Numbered from the stretch's first letter, positions 45,901-51,232 are shown. The stretch is DNA of 64,000 nucleotides from Salminus brasiliensis (GCF_030463535.1 NC_132880.1:40987842-41051841); one strand, 5' to 3'. Made by a program: numbers and translations. The notes: generated from the sequence alone by a model not told the origin.

Positions 45901-48900
45901 ATAGGAAAAATTAGGACATCCTTTTAACACATTCAAACTTAACTGAAGAAATTAAATATTTTAAAATCATTACAGTAAAATTTAAATAAAAGAAGAAATC
46001 GGTTTTCTAATGCGAAAGTTAAGACACCCCCACATTTTTTTACTACCTACAGTGTCCCTGCATGGGAGATCTTTTTAAACCCTTTCTAGCTTCTTTTTGA
46101 CTTTCTACCGGCCTCAGAAAGCTCTTTGAATCTGATCATGGTGATCTTCACCAATCCAAACTAAATTAGACAGGCTCCTCCAAAATCCTCTCTAACCAAG
46201 TTCTGATCATCTGCAGCTGATGTTCTGCACCTGATTCTAATTTCAGGCATTTTAAGTAGTAAGAAACAGGGGGTGTTCTAACTTTTCCTCACAAGAAATT
46301 GGATTTTTCAAAGACATTTCTTTTTAGTTTAGTTATTATCTCCACCTCTCAATTTTGTTCAAATGAAGACCATCCATGAAGATTGCTTGGCAGTTCTTTA
46401 GAGTATCTTCACTGTAGCCTTGCAGTCAGACTGACCAAGATATCATATCACACATTAAAGTGCTGAAAATATTGATTCTTCATTTCTGTCTCTTTCTCTT
46501 TGTCTCTCTCTGCATCCAGTCCCAGAAACAGAAGTAGGTCCTACTAAAATGGGCATGTCCTTCACCACAAAAGAGCCCCTCCCACTTTCAACAACACAGG
46601 CTACTGGTCCAGCCCCGTCTGCCCCACCGGCTGCAGAACCCAGCAGCACCCCTCCACCAGAAACTGAGCGAGAGAGCGGTGTGGAGTGGGAGAGAGAAAG
46701 TGAGAAGGAGAGGGAACTTGAGATGGAGTTGGAGAGAAAGCGAGAGCAGGAGGAAATGGAGAGGGAGCGGGAAAGAGAACAAGAGAGAGCGCGAGAGAAG
46801 GAAAGAGAGAGGGAGAGAGAGAGGGAAAGAGAGCGGGAACGAGAGAGGGAACGAGAAAGAGAGCGAGAAAGGGAGAGAGAGCGTGAGAGGGAGAGAGAAA
46901 GAGAAAGGGACAGAGAGAGAGAAAGAGAGAGAGAAAGAGAGCGGGAGAGGGAAAGAGAGAGAGCAAGGGCAAGGACTACAATTGAGCCCAGATACCCTAC
47001 AGTTCCAGTGCTGATCACAGACTCTCCTGTAACCGTGGGCGACACAGAGGACCCCAGGACCACAGAAGAAGAAGAAGAGGATCTGTTTATCCCTACAGAA
47101 ACATCCCCGCCATTTGACCTATTCACTGATGAGGATGACATCACGACCACTGAGGTTCTTACCACCACTGCTGCCACCACTACAGCTAAGCCAACCACGA
47201 GTCCAGCCACGCCCAGCACTGCCCCTCTGCGGCCACGCAAACCACAGGCCACACCTAGCAGAGCCATGCCCACTGAAAGCAGTGTACGTCCAGCACTCAC
47301 CTCGACTGTACAGGTAACCCGCAACACCAGAGACGGAGTTTGTTTAATATGGGGTTCTGCAAGGCCATGTATTCGGCCCACCACTTCTTTCAGTCTTTTA
47401 CTTTTACCGCCAGGGGCAAAGCCTTCATCCAATAAATCTGGTATTGATGTGCTATTCCATCTATAAACAATATTAACACATATATTTAAATATATTTAAA
47501 AATAATTATAAATAAACAAAATTTCAATTAAATTATCGCCAACACTTTTGACAAACTAACAGTATTTCCTCTCTACATTAAGTAGAATGACTGCATTTGC
47601 AAAATGTTGTATATACAATTTGTGTAATATTCAATACCTAAAGCAAATATGCAGTAAAATTGGCAAAAATCCAGTTTGTAGCACCATTTATTTGTCCTCT
47701 GTTTTCTTCAGGTGAGAACTCCAGAGGCAACAGTAAATAATGAAGTTGCAGGGGCTGGTCCCAGTGGGGATTCGGAGAATCGTGAGGATGAAGGTCGGCA
47801 AGGCAATGAAGTTGGACGTGGCAAAGGTGTGACCGATATGGGGGCAGAGCCTGATTTGACTGGCAACACAGTAGATACTGGAAGTTCAGCTGCTCAGCTC
47901 CCTCAGAAAAACATCCTGGAGAGGAAAGAAGTTTTGATAGGTGAGAAATCTAAAAACTGTCAAACTTGTTTTGAAGACAAATTTAATAAGTGGGTAAATA
48001 CACTATATGTTCAAATGTTTGTGGACACCCCTTCTAATGAATATATTTAGCTACTTTTAAGTTGCACCCATTGCTGAAACAGGTGTGCAAATTACACACA
48101 CACACACGGCTTATCTAGTGCCTGTACCAGAAGTACAGCCAAAAGAATAGGACTCTCTAAAGTCACCATGTCCAATGCCAGGGGTGGGCCAGGGAGGGCC
48201 CCGCTTGTATAAAGCCCCCCAGCATTGAGCTGTGGATCAGTGCAGCTGGAATCATGGTGCTCCATCCAGTACGTTTGAGAAGAGCTGGCTTGGGGATGAC
48301 ACTTGTTACTGAATGCAATCAAATCCTAACAGCAATGCTCCAAAATCTAGTAGCAGGCTTCCCTGGGCGGTAAAGACCGCTACTGCAGCAAAAGCAGGAT
48401 AAACTTTTTTTTTGCCCCTTGATTTCAGAAAGAAACCATGAATAAGTAGGTGTCCCAATACTTTTGTCCATATAGTGTAGCAGGTGTTAAACCGAGTTAG
48501 TCTGAATCTGGTTGAAATGTGGTGATATTATTGTAGTTTCCTGTTCACGCCTGACCGTCTTTGTTATTTTCTGTTTCTGGGTCTTTGTTTGAAACTGTTT
48601 GTCTTGCTCTGTTTACCGTCTGGATCACAGTTTCTAGGTCAAGGCTTTATCAGAGATCACAGTGGAGTCATTTGTGCATTAACTTCTTGATATTTGTATG
48701 ATTTAATTCACAAATGCATTGTAAAATATTAAGAGCTGTATGCTTCACAGTTTTAATGAGATCAGTAAAACTGTCATCATACCCACATACACCTCTCGCT
48801 GTTCTCTCATTAGTATATCTATTAATACTGTCATACCTGGTCTACATCAACGTCTCATTGGAAGACATGCTCTTTTTTTCTATACCATTTTCTCATACAG

Positions 48901-51232
48901 AATCATTCAGACTCTGATTCAGTTGTTTTGAAGCCCAGCTTTTGTAGAGGCCTAAAATAATGTAGTCTACTCTGCTCAACATCTTTATTCACATCATTCA
49001 ACTGCTGCTGAGATTTCGTTCTAAAAAGTGAATCCTCTGTAATTAGTTCTGCTCCTATGAACCTGATAATCAGGAGGTGCCTGTGCTGGAGCTGTTTTAA
49101 TCCCACTGTGCAGCCCTGTCCTTCCGTCATCATTTCCTCTCTCTCACTCTGACTCATTGTCTTTCTCTCCTCAGCTATTCTGATTGGGGGACTGTTTGCC
49201 TTTGTATTTGCAGACTTCCTGGTAATAGGTAAAGCTGAGCTTTAGGGTAGCGTGGTCTAAGTTGGTAATTTGCACATCTTCCAAAAGCCCTGCAGCTAGA
49301 TGTACTCCTGGAAAAGGCTATGTGTAGAGTAAGGCTCGAACCCTTAGGCCTCTCCTGTCTGCTTTTTTTAGTGGATGTGTAAAATTGTGTTTGTGCATCT
49401 CTTCCTTTCTCTCATTCTCCTTTCTGTTTTGTATGTTTTGATCTAATTTCATCTTGCATTGATTCTGTAAATCAGTCTAACCATACATAAATACTCTTTA
49501 TTTATGATGAGGAAAGAGACAATTTGAATGCATTTTTAATGCATTTTACTTGAGTAATTAAAAAAAAAGTACATTTAACGGTGCCAAAGAATGCATTTAC
49601 TGGAGGATTTTAAGTTGCTCTATGATGTATAAATAGGGAAAGGTGAGAATGCTCTTATGTGATGTAACAAGCCTATTTACAACCCTGTTACCTTACTTTA
49701 ATATTTCTGTAATTATTCCCAAATCTGTCCTTCTGTGTCCTCTCAGTGTCCAGTTGTGTCCAGTTGGCACAGTGTGCAGAGTTAACTGGTTGACTAGGTT
49801 AGCTTTGAGCCCTTTCAGGCACTCCACCGCACACAGGGACATAGTCCTGTTGCACAAATCACCCCAACAGCGCAGGCTTTAGTGCGAGTTGCGTTAGCTT
49901 TTTACTGTCGGTCAGCCATTCTTTCTTCTCTGGTGCTGGTACTGTTAGCTATTAGCTAGCTCCTCTGGTCAGCCATCCTCCCTTCTCTGTTCAGTTCATA
50001 GCATTAGCTTTTAACGTCCGGTCAGCCATTCTTTCTTCTCTGGTCAGCTTATAGCATTAGCTTTTAGCCTGCAGTCAGCTATTCTCCCTTCTTCGGTCAG
50101 CCTATAGCATTAGCTTTTAGCCTCCTGTCAGCCAATCTCCCTTCTCTGGTCTGCCTAGCATTGGATTTTAGAATTTTCAGCCTTGCCTCCATATTCTCCC
50201 AAAGTAGCCATTGCATTTAAGCTCGAGAGGCTTTGGTTAGTGGACTTGCTTTGTCTACATTATATAAATATATAATATATATTGGTATAAATTGGCCTGC
50301 TTTACAACTTTACTTACAAAGATTTTGCTTTTGATAAAGGACACACAGTGTTTGAGGCTCATATTTCTCAGTTCTATGTACCAGACTCTCATTATTCAAC
50401 AACGCTAAGATAAAAATCTAGTTTTCCATTCTAGGGCACCTTTAAGTGTATTTGTAGTCAGTTCTGCTTTAGGAAATTTAGCTCCTATTTAGTAACTGGG
50501 TTGATTTCATTCTGGTCTGCTTTGCTGACGATCACAGTTCTGGCTTTTGTAGCATTTAATTTTAGAACAAAAGGATTCCAAAAGCAGAAGAATAGCTCTT
50601 AACAAACCTTAGTTCCTACGCTGACTGGTGTTGGATTTGGATATACTATGGAATTTTACTGCAGGTCTTTTGGGAACTTAGTACTTGAGTTTGTTGACCT
50701 GGCACTTTTTTACTCCCACTCATGTGGGTTTTGCCTGGCTGCTTTGAGTTTTACTTGTGCCATCATTAGCAGTACTCTCACTTGAGTGGAGCACTTAAAT
50801 CAGCACTAGTCTGGCACTTATTAAAGGCTTGTAATTAGACTGTGATTGGACGCTCAGGCACAGTGTAGTGTATGTATGTTTGTTGCTGTTATGCATCTTT
50901 TGTATCTAGATATTGATACTGACTTTCTAAGCTTGATTAATCTATTGATCCCAGCTCAGGATAAGAGCATCAGCTAAATGCCTAGATGTAGAATGTAAAT
51001 GTTAGACCATTCTGCTCACTTCTGAACTGTGCTCTAATAGTAAATATCTCTGTCTGTCTGTCTAGCGGTGATTGTTGGAGGCGTCGTCGGTGCCCTCTTC
51101 GCTGCATTTCTGGTCATGCTACTTGTTTACCGGATGAAGAAGAAGGATGAGGGCAGCTACACTCTGGATGAGCCCAAACAAGCCACAGTCACCTACCAGA
51201 AACCAGACAAGCAGGAGGAATTCTACGCCTAA
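9205..51232 (+). CDS. sdc3: Syndecan-3, complete gene (five standard coding exons plus one candidate cassette exon)
   Basis: Syndecans are single-pass heparan-sulfate proteoglycans and co-receptors for growth factors and matrix; syndecan-3 is the neural form. Coding segments are 9205-9258, 40546-40639, 46520-47313, 47712-47940 and 51066-51232 (1338 nt, 445 aa), all in frame with GT-AG introns. Order of parts: signal peptide (1-18), acidic GAG region with ESSGDE and SGSGSG (about 30-49), Pro/Thr-rich ectodomain with an aberrant Glu/Arg tract (about 98-201), acidic and Thr-rich mucin-like part (205-314), juxtamembrane region (315-390), transmembrane helix (391-411), then a cytoplasmic tail of about 34 residues. 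The tail has C1 ([10 protein letters not shown]), the SDC3-type V region ([10 protein letters not shown]) and C2 ending EFYA. EEPKQ/DEPKQ in the tail marks syndecan-3 rather than 1, 2 or 4. The exon count and sizes match mammalian SDC3, and the gene follows pum1 as in human. Confidence 0.95.
9600..9621. repeat. Poly-C run (22 C) beside CA repeats
   Basis: A homopolymer of C follows the GC-rich first-exon region of sdc3. Similar runs lie at 13648-13670 (23 C) and 31532-31549 (18 C). The opposite G strand could form quadruplex structures. Confidence 0.95.
10767..11215. mobile_element. Inverted-repeat element with GCTGTGTCC ends
   Basis: The left end reads GATGCTGTGTCCCAAACC and the right end, reverse-complemented, gives GGCTGTGTCCAAATCGG. 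These are terminal inverted repeats about 450 bp apart with no coding capacity between them. Such 'gtgtcc(c)aaat' termini recur in fish MITEs. The internal sequence is too decayed to classify. Confidence 0.5.
12392..12815. mobile_element. Rearranged copy of the CACTATATG inverted-repeat element
   Basis: The first part (12392-12500) is the 'gtccaaatgtctgtggacac' end in one orientation. From about 12511 the 'gtattgggacacctgctcattc' end begins and reads inward to 'ccacagctcaattctg'. The two termini therefore lie close together and in series, not at opposite ends. This implies an internal deletion or inversion, or two overlapping insertions. Confidence 0.75.
13648..13670. repeat. Poly-C run (23 C)
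   Basis: An uninterrupted C homopolymer in unique intron sequence. Confidence 0.95.
14725..14900 (+). mobile_element. tRNA-derived SINE, sense
   Basis: The head carries an A-box-like TGGCTAGAGAG and a B-box-like GGTTTGATACC, as in pol III promoters of tRNA-derived SINEs. The body 'gccactgttgggccc...caaggccctctcggctccagggg' and the tail 'agaagaatttcattgtactg' follow. This is a widespread fish SINE body and the sense partner of the copy at 7012-7155. Confidence 0.8.
15103..15464 (-). mobile_element. CACTATATG inverted-repeat element, internally deleted copy
   Basis: It starts AAAAGTACTGGGACACCTGC and ends GAGTGTCCACATATATTTGGCCATTTAGTGTA, so both termini are present. It lacks about 100 bp around the 'ttggaaaaacagact|ctatcctcatcc' join compared with the copy at 48001-48477. 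Confidence 0.85.
16120..16235. repeat. CT-rich simple-sequence tract
   Basis: Imperfect CTCTCT/CTCC repeats. GT tracts follow at about 16371-16392 and 16769-16796. Open frames here are Ser-Leu or Ser-Pro repeats only. Confidence 0.85.
17885..18072 (-). mobile_element. Fragment of the CACTATATG inverted-repeat element
   Basis: Matches from 'tttgattgcattcagc' through 'gggggctttatacccctctagcc' to 'aggcatggtgcc'. Termini are missing and the interior is partly deleted. Confidence 0.7.
18188..18715 (-). other. Unexplained open frame of 175 codons
   Basis: A continuous minus-strand frame from ATG to stop in sequence that is mostly not simple repeat. The translation has a charged N-terminus (a GA/CT tract effect) followed by Cys-containing, mixed-composition sequence such as [18 protein letters not shown]. 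No family is recognised and no splice context or neighbour supports it. It may be chance or a piece of an unrecognised mobile element. Confidence 0.2.
19190..19226. repeat. (TA)n microsatellite
   Basis: About 36 bases of TA repeat just before the Tc1-like remnant at 19250. Confidence 0.95.
19250..19870 (-). mobile_element. Decayed Tc1-like transposon, antisense
   Basis: Contains the block 'ttgaggtcagggcttgaaggtcattccagaagcttaatgttagcc' and, further on, 'gttatcctgttggaacaccc' and 'gaagaattctgaggtagtcctc'. These are characteristic of Tc1-family elements in fish genomes, read on the minus strand. The frame is broken throughout and no open transposase remains. Confidence 0.7.
20180..20650 (+). 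mobile_element. Tc1-like transposon with large internal deletion
   Basis: The N-terminal transposase frame starts near 20319 and reads [18 protein letters not shown], followed by decayed sequence corresponding to '[17 protein letters not shown]' and '[11 protein letters not shown]'. It then jumps at about 20520-20535 to the 3' end ('cttacaggactta...tgccagataccacagga...tggtgctaatgttatggct'). The central catalytic part of the Tc1 transposase is absent, so the copy is non-autonomous. Confidence 0.85.
22090..22332 (+). mobile_element. CACTATATG inverted-repeat element, internally deleted
   Basis: Left end GTCCGGATGTTTGTGGACACC and right end TGTCCCAATACTTTTGTCCC are kept. About half the interior (from 'gcagataaatatgaac' to 'tactccaaaaaaagcagg') is missing. 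Confidence 0.85.
22692..22910. mobile_element. Foldback MITE with CACTGTTAAA ends
   Basis: CACTGTTAAAGGTATAAG on the left mirrors CTTATACTTTTAACAGTG on the right (17 of 18 complementary). The arms 'ttcagtttgagactg' and 'cagtctcaaactgaag' also pair, so most of the 219 bp folds into one hairpin. No coding frame. Related 'aagaacc(a)' foldback pieces lie at 53990-54085 and 54560-54655. Confidence 0.8.
24457..24628 (+). mobile_element. CACTATATG inverted-repeat element, severely deleted
   Basis: The left terminus (GTCCAAATGTCTGTGGACACC) and 'ttgctaacacagatg' are followed almost at once by right-hand sequence ('gttagtccaataaaagctgg...atacttttgtt'). It is only about 170 bp long. Confidence 0.8.
25190..25365 (+). 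repeat. Interspersed repeat shared with 50290-50455
   Basis: The block 'caacagtgtttgaggttcatgg...attattcaactatgccaagg...ggcatccttta' recurs in the same orientation in sdc3 intron 4 ('cacagtgtttgaggctcat...attattcaacaacgctaag...gggcaccttta'). It matches no repeat family I can name. Confidence 0.55.
27385..28228 (+). mobile_element. Decayed Tc1/mariner-family transposon
   Basis: Opens with 'agaaaaagtaagtgaacctc', a typical fish mariner terminus, and carries eroded transposase sequence: 'gttggagggagcattatggtttggggctacc', then 'gtgtttcggaatggagtcctgaccttaactctattgagatgctgtgg', which encodes a degraded [17 protein letters not shown] motif (the region of the last catalytic Asp). It closes at 'cttgcagctacaggaa'. 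Frameshifts and stops make it inactive. An inverted-repeat element (28229-28583) abuts or interrupts its 3' end. Confidence 0.8.
28229..28583 (+). mobile_element. CACTATATG inverted-repeat element, 5'-truncated
   Basis: Begins inside the element at 'ttggcaccatgcctaatgcc' and runs to the intact right end GTGTCCCAATACTTGTGTCCATATAGTGT. The left third is missing where it meets the mariner remnant. Confidence 0.85.
29429..29570. mobile_element. Short foldback MITE with ACAGAAGGTAAAAGTGGCCCA ends
   Basis: ACAGGAGGTAAAGTGGCCCA at the left end is the near-perfect inverse complement of TGGGCCACTTTTACCTTCTGT at the right end. The 142-bp unit has an AT-rich centre and no frame. Confidence 0.75.
30386..30752. 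repeat. Tandem repeat, about 2.7 copies, period 131-148 bp
   Basis: The block 'ctaaggccatacctag...tgcatgctcagtgacaccagttccatgt' starts near 30406, 30537 and 30684. Copies differ by indels and substitutions (for example 'gctgtacctagtccc'), so this is an old low-copy satellite. Confidence 0.75.
31532..31890. repeat. Poly-C followed by a long polypyrimidine tract and (CA)n
   Basis: 18 C residues, then about 300 bp of CT-rich imperfect repeat, ending in (CA)n at 31867-31890. CA tracts continue at 31965-31981 and 32132-32164. The 129-aa open frame across it is low-complexity Ser/Leu only. Confidence 0.9.
32731..33562 (-). mobile_element. CACTATATG inverted-repeat element, split by a SINE-like insertion
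   Basis: Starts AAAAAGTATTGGGACACCTCC and continues in register to 'cagcaatgggtgcaac' at about 33175. Foreign DNA follows, and the element resumes with its other terminus (GTTGTCCACACACATTTGGACATATAGTGTA) at 33530-33562. The internal landmarks match the copy at 48001-48477 in reverse orientation. Confidence 0.85.
33178..33525 (+). mobile_element. tRNA-derived SINE-like insertion inside the element at 32731-33562
   Basis: The head reads AAGTGGCTCAGCCGTCTAACG, in which TGGCTCAGCCG fits the pol III A box, and a B-box-like GGTTGTGAACTC follows about 40 bp later. The body runs to 'gacacctccaataccaat'. It interrupts the older element, so it arrived later. It is a different SINE type from those at 14725 and 43112. 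Confidence 0.65.
34211..34265. repeat. (GT)n microsatellite
   Basis: About 55 bases of perfect GT in sdc3 intron 1. Confidence 0.97.
34379..35092. repeat. Polypyrimidine (CT-rich) tract of about 700 bp
   Basis: Almost unbroken CT-rich DNA, with perfect (CT)n at 34379-34475 and 35035-35078 and interruptions between. It has mirror-repeat character and could form triplex (H-DNA). A (GA)n tract of opposite strand bias follows at 35191-35231. The 217-aa open frame is Ser/Leu low complexity. Confidence 0.92.
35984..36350. repeat. Minisatellite, 62-bp period, about 6 copies
   Basis: The anchor GGCAGAR(CC/TC)AA starts at 36007, 36069, 36131, 36193, 36255 and 36317, exactly 62 bp apart. Units 2 and 4 share 'gctctggrcgggg' and units 3 and 5 share 'gctgggggcgagacaa', so copies alternate in a 124-bp higher-order pattern. 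Confidence 0.92.
37590..38060 (-). mobile_element. Antisense retroelement tail related to the L2 fragment at 7743-8320
   Basis: The stretch 37860-38010 ('gaagacagcaagcagctctgctgttcgaacacccagggg...ggatggcgggtc') is the reverse complement, with substitutions, of 8100-8250. The preceding 'gcatttagcagacactcttatccagagtgacttac' is a very common fish retroelement tail motif. No open frame remains. Confidence 0.7.
38170..38330 (-). mobile_element. LINE or SINE tail fragment
   Basis: 'cagaatcaaaatcagatttgttggccaagtatgttcacacacaaaaggaatttg' matches the 'ttattggccaagtatg...acaaggaattt' tail seen widely in fish genomes. It is short and decayed. A related tail lies at 56690-56780. Confidence 0.55.
40546..40639 (+). 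CDS. sdc3: sdc3 exon 2: GAG-attachment region
   Basis: Acceptor TTTTTCAG|GCA and donor GCT|GTGAGT. It encodes residues 19-49 plus the first base of residue 50. It is acidic and contains ESSGDE and FSGSGSG, the Ser-Gly sites with flanking acids used for heparan-sulfate addition. It starts AQR, the same first residues as I recall for mature mammalian SDC3. The exon ends within the SGSGSG motif as in mammals. Confidence 0.93.
42751..42786. repeat. (GT)n microsatellites, two tracts
   Basis: About 36 bp of GT here and a second tract at 42888-42921. A CA tract lies at 42606-42626. All are in sdc3 intron 2. Confidence 0.95.
42985..43970 (+). mobile_element. Decayed Tc1/mariner-family transposon, interrupted by a SINE
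   Basis: It starts with the typical 'gtaagtccataagtatttgaacagtga' terminus, breaks at about 43111, and resumes at about 43346 ('gtcactctattttcacaggctcaaaagtaattgga'). The eroded transposase then has recognisable N-terminal pieces ('aaacctatcagagagagaacagaaactttatg' and 'aggaggtgggtgtgttattgtcaaagtctac'). It is cut at about 43970 by another inverted-repeat element and lacks the C-terminal catalytic region. Confidence 0.8.
43112..43345 (+). mobile_element. SINE nested in the mariner remnant
   Basis: 'gggttgtgggtttgacctcgctctggtcactgtgaagaactgtggtgtgttcttcctgtgtccacatgggtttt' followed by 'cctgatcctgggtaggctctgagcccaccacgaccctgaccagga' is a widespread fish SINE with a tRNA-like B box near 43147. 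The same 3' tail ('gggtaggctccagaccc...ccctgaccaggaagcgg') begins each copy of the tandem duplication at 44234-46138. Confidence 0.75.
43974..44232. mobile_element. MITE with GGTGTTTTCACACCT ends
   Basis: The left end AAGTGCGTTTTCACACCTAG pairs with the right end GCAGGTGTGAAAACACCCC. It is about 259 bp and non-coding. It abuts the start of the tandem duplication. Confidence 0.75.
44234..46138. repeat. Tandem duplication of about 0.95 kb, nearly identical copies
   Basis: Copy 1 is about 44234-45173 and copy 2 about 45174-46138, with a register offset of 965-966 bp. Copy 2 has about 20 bp ('ccttgcgcccaatgattct') that copy 1 lacks near 44260, and the copies differ by only a handful of substitutions. 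Each copy begins with a SINE 3' tail and ends in AT-rich sequence with 'aagttaagacaccccc'. The open frames of 61-106 aa repeat in both copies and have no coding signature. Confidence 0.93.
46012..46290. mobile_element. Inverted-repeat element with AAAGTTAAGACACCCCC ends
   Basis: AAAGTTAAGACACCCCC at 46015 pairs with GGGGGTGTTCTAACTTTT at 46270-46286. These inverted ends imply a DNA element whose right half lies beyond the tandem duplication. The same left end recurs at about 45050 in copy 1 without a right partner. Confidence 0.5.
46520..47313 (+). CDS. sdc3: sdc3 exon 3: ectodomain with a Glu-Arg repeat
   Basis: Acceptor TGCATCCAG|TC and donor CAG|GTAACC. 794 nt encode residues 50-314. Layout: Pro/Thr/Ala-rich start (to about 97), Glu/Arg tract (about 98-201, nt 46663-46974) that is strictly alternating ER over roughly residues 129-197, then acidic sequence ([10 protein letters not shown]), then Thr/Pro-rich mucin-like sequence ([20 protein letters not shown]) as in other syndecan-3 ectodomains. 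The frame is open on both sides of the repeat and joins exon 2 and exon 4 in phase, so the repeat is truly coding. The reverse-strand Leu-Ser frame is a shadow. Confidence 0.92.
47712..47940 (+). CDS. sdc3: sdc3 exon 4: juxtamembrane ectodomain
   Basis: Acceptor TTCTTCAG|GTGAGAACT and donor GATAG|GTGAGA. It encodes residues 315-390 plus one base. It contains PSGDSE, a possible GAG site close to the membrane, and ends ILERKEVLI, the conserved syndecan membrane-proximal block (ERKEVL) where shedding occurs in the family. It ends in phase 1, as needed by both the cassette exon and exon 5. Confidence 0.93.
48001..48477 (+). mobile_element. Reference full-length copy of the CACTATATG inverted-repeat element
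   Basis: This 477-bp unit is flanked by TA on both sides (47999-48000 and 48478-48479). Its terminal inverted repeats are about 29 bp with 23 matches (CACTATATG..CAAA.GT.T..GGACACC). The TA duplication suggests the Tc1/mariner superfamily, but the interior encodes nothing and the parent element is not identified. About 13 copies or fragments occur in this window. This one sits 60 bp after the exon 4 donor of sdc3. Confidence 0.88.
49175..49228 (+). CDS. sdc3: Candidate sdc3 cassette exon: second transmembrane helix
   Basis: A 54-bp segment lies between a strong acceptor (polypyrimidine TCTTTCTCTCCTCAG) and a donor (ATAG|GTAAAG). Starting in phase 1, as exon 4 requires, it reads [18 protein letters not shown] and ends in phase 1, as exon 5 requires, so it can be included or skipped without a frameshift. 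It aligns without gaps to the first 18 residues encoded by exon 5 ([18 protein letters not shown]): 8 identities, most other positions conservative, and the dimerisation-type G-x-x-x-small motif kept. Inclusion gives about 39 consecutive mostly hydrophobic residues with one Asp. Reading through the donor adds GKAEL and a stop at 49243-49245, giving a tail-less membrane form. Not in my knowledge of mammalian syndecans; transcription is not shown. Confidence 0.6.
49885..50165. repeat. Minisatellite, about 53-bp period, about 5 copies
   Basis: The core 'gcattagcttttagcctNcNgtcagccattctcccttctctggtcagcctata' starts near 49894, 49948 (diverged), 50004, 50057 and 50110. The last three are exactly 53 bp apart. 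It lies in the intron between the cassette exon and exon 5 of sdc3. Confidence 0.85.
50290..50455 (+). repeat. Interspersed repeat, second copy of 25190-25365
   Basis: Same order of blocks as the intron 1 copy, with roughly 15-25% divergence by eye. No terminal repeats were identified. Confidence 0.5.
51066..51232 (+). CDS. sdc3: sdc3 exon 5: transmembrane helix and cytoplasmic tail
   Basis: The acceptor follows (TCTG)n: TCTGTCTAG|CGGTG. It encodes residues 391-445: [21 protein letters not shown] (GxxxG dimer motif), then [10 protein letters not shown] (C1, ezrin/Src/tubulin site in the family), [18 protein letters not shown] (V) and EEFYA (C2, PDZ-binding for syntenin and CASK). Stop TAA 51230-51232. 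It is almost identical to mammalian SDC3 in the tail. Confidence 0.97.

Noticed and set aside
46455..47432. 325-aa minus-strand ORF opposite sdc3 exon 3, rich in Leu-Ser
   Set aside because: It is the reverse complement of the coding GA repeat. The plus-strand frame joins syndecan exons in phase, so this is a shadow.
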